From contig QNYP01000033.1 of assembly GCA_003978675.1 (NCBI GenBank), positions 1 to 25,924 on the forward strand: DNA of 25,924 nt. The letters run 5' to 3'. Below the pieces are notes generated by a model. That model saw only the letters and a program-made list of their open reading frames with translations. It did not search any database and had not been told where the DNA came from. The DNA is from Hydrogenothermus sp. GTDB taxonomy: Bacteria; Aquificota; Aquificia; Aquificales; Hydrogenothermaceae. Both the position numbers and the translations under genes were made by a program. Shown here piece after piece: positions 16,202 through 23,327 of the stretch; within the stretch, counting starts at the first letter, position 1; the number at the start of each line of letters is the position of its first letter.

Positions 16202-16214
16202 TTACTAATAGTAA
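16202..16214. promoter_or_regulatory. Operator palindrome 2, at the start of the perR transcript
   Basis: TTACTA-A-TAGTAA, a perfect 6-1-6 palindrome lying at about +3 to +15 of the predicted perR transcript, where a repressor would block transcription. It shares both half-sites with palindrome 1, though the half-site spacing differs. This suggests autoregulation by PerR or cross-control by BlaI. Confidence 0.6.
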
Positions 16215-16244
16215 ATGCTCCGGAACCTAAAGAGGTGATAAAGA

Positions 16245-16640
16245 ATGCATAAAATAAAAAGAAGAAACACTCAACAAAGAAATATAATATATGATATAGT
16301 GGCCTCTACAAACACACATCCAACTGCTGACTGGATATACGAACAAGCAAAAAAACAAATACCTAATATAAGTTTAGGAACAGTTTATAGAAATTTAAAA
16401 GTTCTTGTCGAAGAAGGAAAAATCCTAGAAATAAATGATGGCAAAGTAAGTAGATTTGACGCAAATATATCTCCACATCATCACTTTAAATGTGAAAACT
16501 GCGGAAGTTTATACGATATAGAAGAAGGAGAACTTCTTTACATAAATAAAGATATAGCACAAAAAAAAGGTTATACTGTAAATAATTCATTTGTCGTTCT
16601 TTATGGAATTTGTCCAAAATGTAACGAGCATATATCTTAA
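16245..16640 (+). CDS. perR: PerR-type peroxide-sensing Fur-family repressor
   Basis: Metal-dependent repressor, 131 residues. The winged helix covers about 5-70 (THPTADWIYEQ, SLGTVYRNLKVLVEEGKI). All five regulatory ligands of Bacillus PerR can be matched: H25, D72, H78, H80 and D91, with spacing identical to H37/D85/H91/H93/D104 from the Asp onward. Asp rather than Glu at the second site is the mark of PerR over Fur. The structural zinc site is CENC (C83, C86) and CPKC (C123, C126). AGAGGTG precedes the ATG. As first gene of a tight five-gene operon, divergent from the efflux operon, it probably controls itself and perhaps both sides. Confidence 0.88.
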   Translation: MHKIKRRNTQQRNIIYDIVASTNTHPTADWIYEQAKKQIPNISLGTVYRNLKVLVEEGKILEINDGKVSRFDANISPHHHFKCENCGSLYDIEEGELLYINKDIAQKKGYTVNNSFVVLYGICPKCNEHIS

Positions 16641-16651
16641 AGGAGTGATAA

Positions 16652-17263
16652 ATGAAAACAATAATAAGTCCTATAAATTTTAAGAAAGACAGACTCCCTT
16701 CTGGTCAGCATTGGGTAGACAGATTACAAATTTTAGATATAGCAGGGCCTCCAACCTATTTAGATATAAATATGTATAGATTTAGAATTTTTGGAGAGGT
16801 TGAACAGCCTATTGCATTAACATATGATGAAATCAAAGACCTTGAACCTGTTAAGCTAATAGCAGATTTTCACTGCGTAACAAGATGGAGTTGTAAAGAA
16901 GTAGAATGGATAGGTTTTCATGTAGATGAAATAAAAAAGCTCGTTAAGATAAAACCTACTGCAAAATCTGTAATGGTTCACTGTTTAGATGGATACACAA
17001 CTAATGTTCCTTTAGAATATTTCTTTGATGAAGATGTAATTTTCGCATATATGCTCCAAGGAAAGCCAATTCCAGCAGACCATGGATATCCTTTAAGATT
17101 AGTTATCCCAAAACTATACGCTTGGAAAAGTGCAAAATTCGTCTCAGGAATTGAATTTATACCAGAAGATGCTCCAGGATTTTGGGAACAAAGGGGTTAT
17201 CATATGAGAGGAGACCCTTGGAAGGAAGAGAGATACTCAAGCTTATCGAGGGAAATGTTATGA
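16652..17263 (+). CDS. Sulfite-oxidase-fold molybdopterin oxidoreductase
   Basis: Belongs to the oxidoreductase molybdopterin-binding domain family (PF00174 type), in the short form of about 200 residues without heme or dimer domain, like YuiH. The molybdenum-ligating cysteine is likely C75 in DFHCVTRWS. Further family motifs are VMVHCLDGYTTNVPLE, DHGYPLRLVIPKLYAWKSAKFV and the C-terminal GFWEQRGYHMRGDPWKEERYS. No Tat or Sec signal is present, so it should act in the cytoplasm unless its partner is membrane-bound. The substrate is unknown; sulfite, sulfoxides or other oxidised sulfur or nitrogen compounds are possible. AGGAG precedes the ATG 11 bp after perR, and its stop overlaps the next start by 4 bp. 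Co-transcription with perR hints at a reductive repair role. Confidence 0.85.
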   Translation: MKTIISPINFKKDRLPSGQHWVDRLQILDIAGPPTYLDINMYRFRIFGEVEQPIALTYDEIKDLEPVKLIADFHCVTRWSCKEVEWIGFHVDEIKKLVKIKPTAKSVMVHCLDGYTTNVPLEYFFDEDVIFAYMLQGKPIPADHGYPLRLVIPKLYAWKSAKFVSGIEFIPEDAPGFWEQRGYHMRGDPWKEERYSSLSREML

Positions 17264-17670
17264 AAAAATTTTTTCTTTCAGTATTATTCATCTTTTCATT
17301 TTCTTTTTCACAAGAATGTAGCAAATATTTTCTTACAAAAGATTATCCTCTAGATAAATTAATTGAAAGCAATAAAGAATATTTAGAAATAACTGTTGAA
17401 CAAGAAGAAGCTATACAGGCAGCAAAAGATGAATACCAACCAAAAATAAACGAAAGAAAAAAACAAATAGATGACTTACAAAAAGAATATGAAAAATTGG
17501 TATTAGAAGGAGGAAGTTCCCAAAGAATTAAGGAAATTCTAGTAAAATTAGCTCAATTAAAAGCAGAAAATTCTGTCCTTAGGATAAAAGAAATTAGGGC
17601 AATCCAAAATTCATTGACAAAAAAGCAATATCAAAAATTACTACAGCTTTTAAATGAAGAACCTATTTAA
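17260..17670 (+). CDS. LTxxQ (Spy/CpxP-like) periplasmic protein
   Basis: 136 residues with a signal peptide (MKKFFLSVLFIFSFSFS), then an all-helical, charged body. Two LTxxQ-type motifs, ITVEQ (44-48) and LTKKQ (119-123), mark the Spy/CpxP/ZraP group of periplasmic chaperones and metal or envelope-stress sensors. A single Cys at 20 follows the likely cleavage site. The longer in-frame start at 17182 lies inside the previous gene. The ATG at 17260 has GAGGG 7 nt upstream, makes an ATGA overlap with the molybdoenzyme stop and places the signal peptide at the N-terminus. Its role is probably envelope protection under the stress that induces this operon. Confidence 0.8.
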   Translation: MKKFFLSVLFIFSFSFSQECSKYFLTKDYPLDKLIESNKEYLEITVEQEEAIQAAKDEYQPKINERKKQIDDLQKEYEKLVLEGGSSQRIKEILVKLAQLKAENSVLRIKEIRAIQNSLTKKQYQKLLQLLNEEPI

Positions 17671-17672
17671 AT

Positions 17673-18224
17673 ATGGAAAAACAATTAATTATTAATAATA
17701 CAAAAGTCATTATAAAAACAGGAGATATAACAGAAGAAAATGTGGATGCTATTGTCAATGCTGCTAACTCTAGTTTGATGGGTGGTGGAGGAGTTGACGG
17801 AGCTATACACTCTAAAGGTGGTAAACAAATTTTAGAAGAGTGTAAAAAAATACGAGAAACTATATACCCAGAAGGACTACCTACAGGAAAGGCTGTAATC
17901 ACAACAGCGGGAAATCTACCTTCTAAATATGTAATTCATACAGTAGGTCCAATATGTAATGGTAAATGGAGTAAAAACTTGGAAAAACAATTGTATAGTG
18001 CATTTTACAATAGTTTAGAACTTGCAAAAAGGGAAAATTTAAAATCTATAGCATTTCCTTTTGTAAGTGCTGGAGCTTATAGATGTCCAAAAGAAAAAGT
18101 AGCAACCACTGCAAAAAAAGCAATAATAGATTTTATAAAATATGAAAATTCTTTAGATGAGATAAGATTTGTTTTGTTTTCCGAGGAAGATTTTAATATA
18201 TTTATTAAATCTTTTGAGAGGTAA
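17673..18224 (+). CDS. Macro-domain protein (YmdB-like ADP-ribose hydrolase)
   Basis: Stand-alone macro domain, 183 residues. The ADP-ribose-binding signatures are GDIT (17-20), VNAANSSLMGGGGVDGAIH (28-46) and FPFVSAGAYRCP (128-139). Family members hydrolyse O-acetyl-ADP-ribose or remove ADP-ribose from acidic residues or from DNA and RNA ends. YmdB in E. coli also damps RNase III. The ATG follows the previous stop by 2 bp, with a weak ribosome binding site, so translation is probably coupled. No DarT-like ADP-ribosyltransferase is next to it. The family call is firm; the substrate is open. Confidence 0.9.
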   Translation: MEKQLIINNTKVIIKTGDITEENVDAIVNAANSSLMGGGGVDGAIHSKGGKQILEECKKIRETIYPEGLPTGKAVITTAGNLPSKYVIHTVGPICNGKWSKNLEKQLYSAFYNSLELAKRENLKSIAFPFVSAGAYRCPKEKVATTAKKAIIDFIKYENSLDEIRFVLFSEEDFNIFIKSFER

Positions 18225-18227
18225 TTA

Positions 18228-18989
18228 TTGAACTTAGATATATTTGATTACCTTATAGGTGGAGCCATCCTTGGTGTTATTTTTCTATATACATTATTAA
18301 GATATAAAGAAGAAAAGAAAAAAGAAAAAATTAATTATGTTCCTATGCTTTTGTCATATTTGGAAAAATATGAGAAAGAAAGAGAAGAATTTCAGCAAAG
18401 AGCAGATGATTTTAAAGAAAAATTGCAAAATGCAAAAGAGAAAATAGAAAAGCTAAAACAACAAATAAAAGAATATAAATGGAAAAAGTCAGATATAGAA
18501 AAGGTAAAAAAATTAAAAGGAACAGAATTTGAAACGTATTTCTCAGGTTTGTTTGAGATAATGGGATACAAAATAACCGAACCTCCTATCTATAAAGATA
18601 AAAACATAGACTTTATACTCCAGCCAGAAAAACAAAATATTTGTATTGATTTTATTGATTATACAAAAATAAAAAAGTTAGATGATAAGTACATAAATAC
18701 ATTATTAGAAGGTAAAAAAAAGTATAAATGCAAAAGTTTATGGATAATTACAAATACGGAAATAGATAATAATTTGAGAGAAAAATTTATTAAAAACGAC
18801 ATAAATGTAATATCTTTAAATGAAATTCTTTCTATTTTTCCATCAATAAGGCTATTTGATGATTATTTTGATGCAAAAACCATTTATCATAACTATGAAC
18901 TTCTCTATAAAGAAACTTATGATGAAGTTATCAGAAGAAATACATGGATAGAGGAAATAAAAGAAAAACTTTCTAAAAGGCAGTCTTAA
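18228..18989 (+). CDS. Membrane-anchored coiled-coil protein with degenerate Mrr-like domain
   Basis: 253 residues. An N-terminal TM helix (about 7-24) is followed by a Lys/Glu-rich coiled coil (about 28-95). A PD-(D/E)xK, Mrr-type fold follows: LKGTEFETYFSGLFEIMGYK (96-115), NIDFIL (127-131) and a beta strand NICIDFIDY (137-145). In active Mrr enzymes this strand reads like VVQCKRY. Here the catalytic lysine position appears to be Ile143, and Gln/Glu is Asp141, so cleavage activity is doubtful. The rest (about 150-253) continues the fold and is helical at the end. It starts with TTG (18228), preceded by GAGAGGT and only 3 bp after the macro gene. Function unknown; the context suggests nucleic-acid or nucleotide stress at the membrane. 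Confidence 0.75.
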   Translation: MNLDIFDYLIGGAILGVIFLYTLLRYKEEKKKEKINYVPMLLSYLEKYEKEREEFQQRADDFKEKLQNAKEKIEKLKQQIKEYKWKKSDIEKVKKLKGTEFETYFSGLFEIMGYKITEPPIYKDKNIDFILQPEKQNICIDFIDYTKIKKLDDKYINTLLEGKKKYKCKSLWIITNTEIDNNLREKFIKNDINVISLNEILSIFPSIRLFDDYFDAKTIYHNYELLYKETYDEVIRRNTWIEEIKEKLSKRQS

Positions 18990-19070
18990 AAGTATTTAAA
19001 ATTTAAATATTTTATTGCTATAATAAGATATTAACATATATTTAAAATTAAACATTGGAGGTAATCCAAA
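18990..19070 (+). promoter_or_regulatory. Promoter region of the cytochrome c gene
   Basis: A perfect TATAAT (19019-19024) carries an extended -10 TG (19016-19017). A weak -35 TTAAAA lies 17 bp upstream (18996-19001). An 8-1-8 palindrome (18993-19009) overlaps this -35, but it is made of A and T only and may be chance. GGAGGT precedes the cytochrome ATG. Confidence 0.6.
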
Positions 19071-19394
19071 ATGAAAAAATTAGTAGCTGTTGTAGCTGGA
19101 GCAGCAGTAATTGCAGGCTCAGCATTTGCAGGAAATGGACAAGCAATATTCCAACAAAATGGCTGTGCTGGATGCCACCAACCAGCGGTTGATACTGTAG
19201 GACCTTCTTTAAAGAAAATTGCACAGGTTTATGCTGGAAGAAAAGATGAACTAGTAGCTTTTCTAAAAGGAGTAACAAAACCTAAAGTAGACCCTGCAAA
19301 AGCACCTATGATGATGCCTCAATTAAATAGAACAAAATCTCTTCCTCAAGATAAACTTGAAGCTTTAGCAGATTACATATTAAGCCACAAGTAA
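19071..19394 (+). CDS. Small class I cytochrome c (c551/c552-like)
   Basis: Periplasmic mono-heme electron carrier, 107 residues. It has a Sec signal peptide (MKKLVAVVAGAAVIAGSAFA, cut before GNGQ), the heme site CAGCH (C32, C35, H36) and a likely axial Met in KAPMMMPQL (80-82). The C-terminal helix ADYILSHK is typical. It has its own promoter and a strong GGAGGT, so it is probably abundant. A strong hairpin follows. The partner oxidase or reductase is not in the window. Confidence 0.93.
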   Translation: MKKLVAVVAGAAVIAGSAFAGNGQAIFQQNGCAGCHQPAVDTVGPSLKKIAQVYAGRKDELVAFLKGVTKPKVDPAKAPMMMPQLNRTKSLPQDKLEALADYILSHK

Positions 19395-19402
19395 TGAGAA
19401 AT

Positions 19403-19436
19403 AAGCCCTTCCTTTTCCAGCTTTAAGGAGGGGCTT
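19403..19436 (+). terminator. 12-bp stem hairpin between the two cytochrome c genes
   Basis: Arms 19403-19414 and 19425-19436 pair over 12 positions (one G-T) with a 10-nt loop, GC-rich at the base. Only TTTAAAT follows, so it is a weak intrinsic terminator or an mRNA-processing and stability element. The 3' arm contains AGGAGG. Confidence 0.7.
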
Positions 19437-19450
19437 TAAATATACATAAA

Positions 19451-19822
19451 ATGAGAAAAACAAAAATTCTCATCTTTATATTATTATTATTTTCCTCATC
19501 TGATTTTTCTTTTTCTTCTAGCAAAGAAGGGGCTATTCTTGTAGAAAAGCTTAACTGTCTTGCATGTCATGATTTCTCACAAAAAAGAACAGGACCTTCT
19601 TTTGCTGAAATTGCTAAAAAATATGGAACATCAGAAAAAGCAGTGGAAAAGGTGGCTAAAATAATAATAAATCCTCCTAGCTTTATGCCTCCATTTAAAA
19701 TACCAATTTCACAGGCTAAAGAAGTTGCAAAATATATATTAGAGGAAGGGGCTAAATATAATGAAGTACAAGAAAAGAAAATATATGATGAATATATAGA
19801 TTTAGAAATGCAAAGTCATTAA
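19451..19822 (+). CDS. Second class I cytochrome c (123 aa)
   Basis: Periplasmic mono-heme cytochrome. A hydrophobic N-terminal signal (about residues 5-20) is followed by the heme motif CLACH (C36, C39, H40), GPSFAEIAKKYG as in short cytochromes c, and a likely axial Met in PPSFMPPF (M79). An extra acidic tail after VAKYILEEG (about 25 residues) is not seen in its neighbour. No ribosome binding site lies at normal distance: the only AGGAGG is 19 nt upstream, inside the hairpin. It could be translated weakly or in a regulated way. It is related to, but clearly divergent from, the upstream cytochrome. Its end overlaps the convergent small gene by 4 bp. Confidence 0.88.
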   Translation: MRKTKILIFILLLFSSSDFSFSSSKEGAILVEKLNCLACHDFSQKRTGPSFAEIAKKYGTSEKAVEKVAKIIINPPSFMPPFKIPISQAKEVAKYILEEGAKYNEVQEKKIYDEYIDLEMQSH

Positions 19823-20010
19823 TTTTCTTTTTCCTTTTGATTCATTTCTTGGTTTTTCTTAACAAACCACAGTGATAAAGCTACTAATATAGCGACTCCA
19901 AGAATAATTATTATTCCTTCAATAAATGAATTTGCATTGCAAAAAACGCCAAAAGCTGAATATGGATCACATTTTTCTAAATTTTCAAAACCTTCTAAAT
20001 TTTTATCCAT
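19819..20010 (-). CDS. Small single-TM membrane protein (63 aa)
   Basis: Unrecognised. An acidic N-terminal region with two cysteines (C14 and C24, about ten residues apart) is followed by one TM helix (about 29-51, GIIIILGVAILVALSLWFV) and a Lys/Glu/Gln-rich tail. Positive charges after the helix suggest an outside N-terminus, so the Cys pair would be periplasmic and might form a disulfide. It follows mraY by 39 bp on the same strand and converges on the cytochrome gene. The ribosome binding site is weak (AAAGAGA). Confidence 0.6.
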   Translation of the reverse strand: MDKNLEGFENLEKCDPYSAFGVFCNANSFIEGIIIILGVAILVALSLWFVKKNQEMNQKEKEN

Positions 20011-20049
20011 TTTTTTCTCTTTATAAGAATTTCGAATATTAGAATATTA

Positions 20050-21114
20050 CTATCTAATCTTGATTAATGCAAGAGCAATTATTGCCAAAAGAATTGTTAT
20101 TATCCACTTTCTAATAACTATTTTTGTTTCTGGAATACCTTTAAGCTCGTAATGGTGATGAATAGGAGCTCTTAAAAATAGCCTTTTTCCTCCTGTTGCT
20201 TTAAAGTAGGCAACTTGTAAAATAACAGAAAGAGTTTCCCATACAAATATTGCTCCAACTATTGCTAATGTAAACTCTTGTTTTGTTATTAATGCAACTG
20301 TTGCAATAGATGCTCCTATTGAAAGGGAACCTGCATCTCCCATAAAAACCTGTGCTGGATAAGAATTAAACCATAAAAATCCAAGTCCTGCTCCAAGTAA
20401 TGCCATTAAAAATACAGAAAGTTCTCCACTGTCTTTTACATACGGTAGGTGTAAATAATTTGCAAGTTCGTAATGACCAGAGATATAAGATAGAACAACA
20501 AATGTAGCAACTACTATAGAAGATATTCCTATAGCAAGACCATCAAGTCCATCTGTTAAATTTACCGCATTTGAAGTTCCAACTATTATAAAGACTGCCC
20601 ATAGTATAAAAAATACTCCTAAATCAAAGGACAAATCTTTAAAAACTGGAAAGTAAACGGCAGTATCAAAGTTATTTATTATCAATATAGAAGCGCTTAC
20701 TATTGCAGTTGACACCTGCATAAAAAACTTACTTTTGGAAGAAAGTCCTGTTTTATACTTTATTTTTAGATAGTCATCAATTATTCCTATAAAACCAAAT
20801 GTTAAAAATGTAAATAAGACAGTAATCACATATACATTGTTAATATTACACCAAATTAAAGATGTAATTAGAACAGAAATTAGAATTATAACTCCCCCCA
20901 TTGTTGGGGTATTTTTTTTAGCTTCATGGGTATCTGGAGTGTATTTCCTTCTGTATCCACCTTCTTTGTTTTGAAGTTTAGTAAGAAAATTTATTATCTT
21001 TGGTGCTACTAGATAGACAATTATAAATGATGTTAATAATGCTAAAAATCCTCTAAAAGTTATGTATTTAAATACATTTATATCTAGGATTTCATATAAA
21101 ATGTAATATATCAT
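20050..21114 (-). CDS. mraY: Phospho-N-acetylmuramoyl-pentapeptide transferase
   Basis: Makes lipid I from UDP-MurNAc-pentapeptide and undecaprenyl phosphate, the first membrane step of peptidoglycan synthesis. 354 residues with about ten TM helices. The conserved sites are visible: TPTMGG (69-74), the DD pair in GIIDDYLK (113-114), NLTDGLDGLA (185-194), VFMGDAGSLSIG with D260, and the HHH of APIHHHYELKG (319-321). The ATG follows directly on the stop of the methyltransferase gene, with AGGGA just upstream. It is outside a usual mur/dcw cluster, which is normal for Aquificota-like scattered gene order. Confidence 0.97.
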   Translation of the reverse strand: MIYYILYEILDINVFKYITFRGFLALLTSFIIVYLVAPKIINFLTKLQNKEGGYRRKYTPDTHEAKKNTPTMGGVIILISVLITSLIWCNINNVYVITVLFTFLTFGFIGIIDDYLKIKYKTGLSSKSKFFMQVSTAIVSASILIINNFDTAVYFPVFKDLSFDLGVFFILWAVFIIVGTSNAVNLTDGLDGLAIGISSIVVATFVVLSYISGHYELANYLHLPYVKDSGELSVFLMALLGAGLGFLWFNSYPAQVFMGDAGSLSIGASIATVALITKQEFTLAIVGAIFVWETLSVILQVAYFKATGGKRLFLRAPIHHHYELKGIPETKIVIRKWIITILLAIIALALIKIR

Positions 21115-21690
21115 CTACAAATCCCTATTTGGAGAAAATAGCCTATCTAAAATAATAGCCGATGCATTTCTAACTGATAAGTGATTCCATTCTCCAGGTC
21201 CAATTATTGGTTCTAATATATAATCACAACTTTTTACTAGTTCTTCAGGCATTCCCCAACCTGTTCCCATAAGAATTAAAAATACATCTTCTTTTTTTTC
21301 TAATATATTTCTCATTTCTTTGTAAGAAACCGTTTGAGGATATTTTTTTGCGGATGTCGCTATTAATTTAGGCTTTTTACCATGCTCTTCTTCTATTTTT
21401 TCTATCACTTCTGTTAAAGAAGTAGCAAGTCTAACTAAACTTCCTGCATCTGACCTTTTTGGATTAAATTTACTTCCAAATCCCTCTCGCCAGTATTTAA
21501 TTTGTTCCTGAATAATAAATTGCTGTGCTTCAAGTGGCTGAACTATGTAATATCCACCAAGTTCATAAGTCCTTGCTGGTCTTGCTATGTCATGAAAATC
21601 CAAAGTTGTAAAAGAGGTTACTATCCATTTACCATTTTTGTTTAAAGCTGGGTAGTGTAAAACTGCTATATAAGCATGCGAATTTTTCAC
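21115..21690 (-). CDS. SPOUT-class RNA methyltransferase (PF09936 type)
   Basis: 191 residues with a C-terminal SPOUT (trefoil-knot) S-adenosylmethionine site: FLILMGTGWGMPEELV and ILEPIIGPGEWNHLSVRNAS, then the dimer helix AIILDRLF. The N-terminal part (HAYIAVLHYPALNKNGKWIVTSFTTLDFHDIARPARTY, given here by its ends: residues 5-42) is the family's own extension. It resembles the Thermotoga protein TM1570, known from structure as a SPOUT methyltransferase; the target RNA is unknown to me. The start is GTG at 21690, with AGAGGT 9 nt upstream. It is joined end to end with mraY. trmD, a common neighbour of this family, is not here. Confidence 0.8.
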   Translation of the reverse strand: MKNSHAYIAVLHYPALNKNGKWIVTSFTTLDFHDIARPARTYELGGYYIVQPLEAQQFIIQEQIKYWREGFGSKFNPKRSDAGSLVRLATSLTEVIEKIEEEHGKKPKLIATSAKKYPQTVSYKEMRNILEKKEDVFLILMGTGWGMPEELVKSCDYILEPIIGPGEWNHLSVRNASAIILDRLFSPNRDL

Positions 21691-21715
21691 TGTTTATTTA
21701 CCTCTATGATTTTTT

Positions 21716-23302
21716 TTAAACTTGTGGTTTTATGTTATCTTTAACCAGCTTATATATAAAACTATCCACTATTGCTTGCCACGAAGCCTCTATTACATTA
21801 TCGGAAACTCCAACAGTTCCCCATTTAGATTTGTGGTCTGTGCTTTCAACTAAAACTCTTATTTTCGCAGATGTTCCACCACTTTCATTAATAATTCTCA
21901 CTTTATAGTCTATCAGTTCAACCTCTGCTAAAGATGGATACTTGCAAACTAATGCTTTTTTTAGAGCTTTGTCTAATGCATTTACAGGGCCATAACCAAG
22001 GGATGCAGTGTGTTCATACTGGTCTTTCATTTTTATTCTAACTGTTGCCTCCGATATAGGAGTTTTATCTGTATATCTTCTAGCTATTAAAACTCTGTAA
22101 GCATCTAAATCAAAGTATTTTGGTATTTTCCCTAAATATTTTCTTATTAAAAGTTCTAAAGATGCCTCAGCAGCCTCAAAGTGATAACCATAGTTTTCTA
22201 GCTCTTTTATATGCCTTATAAGTTCTGCAATTTTAGGGTCTTTTTCATCTATTTCAAATCCAAATTCTTTAGCTTTGTAGATTATATTAGATTTTCCTGC
22301 AAGGTCTGAAACTAGAACTTTTCTTCTATTTCCAACAAGTTCAGGGTCTATATGTTCGTAAAGTTTAGAGTTTTTAAGAACTGCTGATGCATGAACTCCA
22401 CCTTTATGGGCAAATGCACTATCCCCAACATAAGGCATGTTTTTAGGAACTGGTAGATTAACTATATCTGCTACAAAATTAGAAAGTTCTTTTAATTTTT
22501 TTATATTTTCCTGTGGAACTGTTTCATACCCAAGTTTTAGACTTAAATTAGGAATTATAGAACAAAGGTTTGCATTTCCACATCTTTCACCAAAACCATT
22601 TATGGTTCCGTGAACCTGAACAGCACCATTTAAAACTGCTACTATTGAGTTCCATACTGCAGTATCACTATCATTGTGAGCATGTATTCCAAGTTTTTGT
22701 TTTATCCCTTTTTGTTTTATTTCTTTTATTATTTTTTCTATTTCATTTGGTAAAGTCCCACCGTTTGTGTCTGCAAGGATTAAAAAGTCTGCTCCAGCTT
22801 CCTCCGCTACTTTTATAACCTTATATGCATATTCAGAATTTGATTTATACCCATCAAAAAAATGTTCTCCAATAAAAATTACTTCATCTGTGTATTTTTT
22901 TAAATACTCAACTGTATCAAAAACAATTTCTAAATTTTTTTCTAAGGATGTTTTTAATGCAATCTCAACATGTAAATCCCAAGATTTTCCGAAAATAGTA
23001 ATAACAGGAGTTTCTGCTCTTATTAAATTTTGTATTAATGGGTCTTCTTCTACTTTTGTGTAAACTCTTCTTGTGGAACCAAATGCAGCAATTTTTGAGT
23101 TTCTTAAACCAAGTTTTTTAACTTCTTCAAAATACTTATCATCTTTAGGATTAGATCCTGGCCATCCACCTTCTATATAATGAATACCAAAATCATCTAA
23201 TTTTTCTGTAATTCTTAACTTATCCTCGACAGAAACTGATACACCTTCTGCTTGTGTTCCGTCTCTTAAAGTCGTATCGTAAATGAAAACTTTTTTGTTC
23301 AT
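21716..23302 (-). CDS. cimA: (R)-citramalate synthase
   Basis: Condenses pyruvate and acetyl-CoA to citramalate, opening the threonine-independent route to 2-oxobutyrate and isoleucine. 528 residues. The catalytic TIM barrel starts with YDTTLRDGTQAEGVSVSVEDK. Family marks are GGWPGSNPKDDKYF, the metal site HAHNDSDTAVWNS and GFGERCGNANL. A linker domain contains HKGGVHASAV. The C-terminal LeuA-type dimer or regulatory domain (TASLGYGPVNALDKALKKAL) suggests feedback by isoleucine. The GGWPGSNPKD form fits the CimA/TIGR00977 group rather than LeuA. GAGGT precedes the ATG. The leuA paralogue lies two genes upstream. Confidence 0.92.
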   Translation of the reverse strand: MNKKVFIYDTTLRDGTQAEGVSVSVEDKLRITEKLDDFGIHYIEGGWPGSNPKDDKYFEEVKKLGLRNSKIAAFGSTRRVYTKVEEDPLIQNLIRAETPVITIFGKSWDLHVEIALKTSLEKNLEIVFDTVEYLKKYTDEVIFIGEHFFDGYKSNSEYAYKVIKVAEEAGADFLILADTNGGTLPNEIEKIIKEIKQKGIKQKLGIHAHNDSDTAVWNSIVAVLNGAVQVHGTINGFGERCGNANLCSIIPNLSLKLGYETVPQENIKKLKELSNFVADIVNLPVPKNMPYVGDSAFAHKGGVHASAVLKNSKLYEHIDPELVGNRRKVLVSDLAGKSNIIYKAKEFGFEIDEKDPKIAELIRHIKELENYGYHFEAAEASLELLIRKYLGKIPKYFDLDAYRVLIARRYTDKTPISEATVRIKMKDQYEHTASLGYGPVNALDKALKKALVCKYPSLAEVELIDYKVRIINESGGTSAKIRVLVESTDHKSKWGTVGVSDNVIEASWQAIVDSFIYKLVKDNIKPQV

Positions 23303-23327
23303 TCAACAACCTCTTTCCTTATTATGC

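Noticed and set aside
17182..17259. Longer start for the LTxxQ protein
   Set aside because: The extra 26 codons lie inside the molybdoenzyme gene and would bury the signal peptide; the ATG at 17260 has a good ribosome binding site and an ATGA overlap.
18993..19009. 8-1-8 palindrome upstream of the first cytochrome c as a specific operator
   Set aside because: It consists only of A and T, and such symmetry is frequent by chance in this AT-rich DNA. Its half-sites do not match the palindromes near perR.
22570..22818. + strand frame inside cimA, and similar long antisense frames in alaS, leuA and rpsA
   Set aside because: They are antisense shadows of well-conserved genes, with low-complexity translations and no ribosome binding sites.
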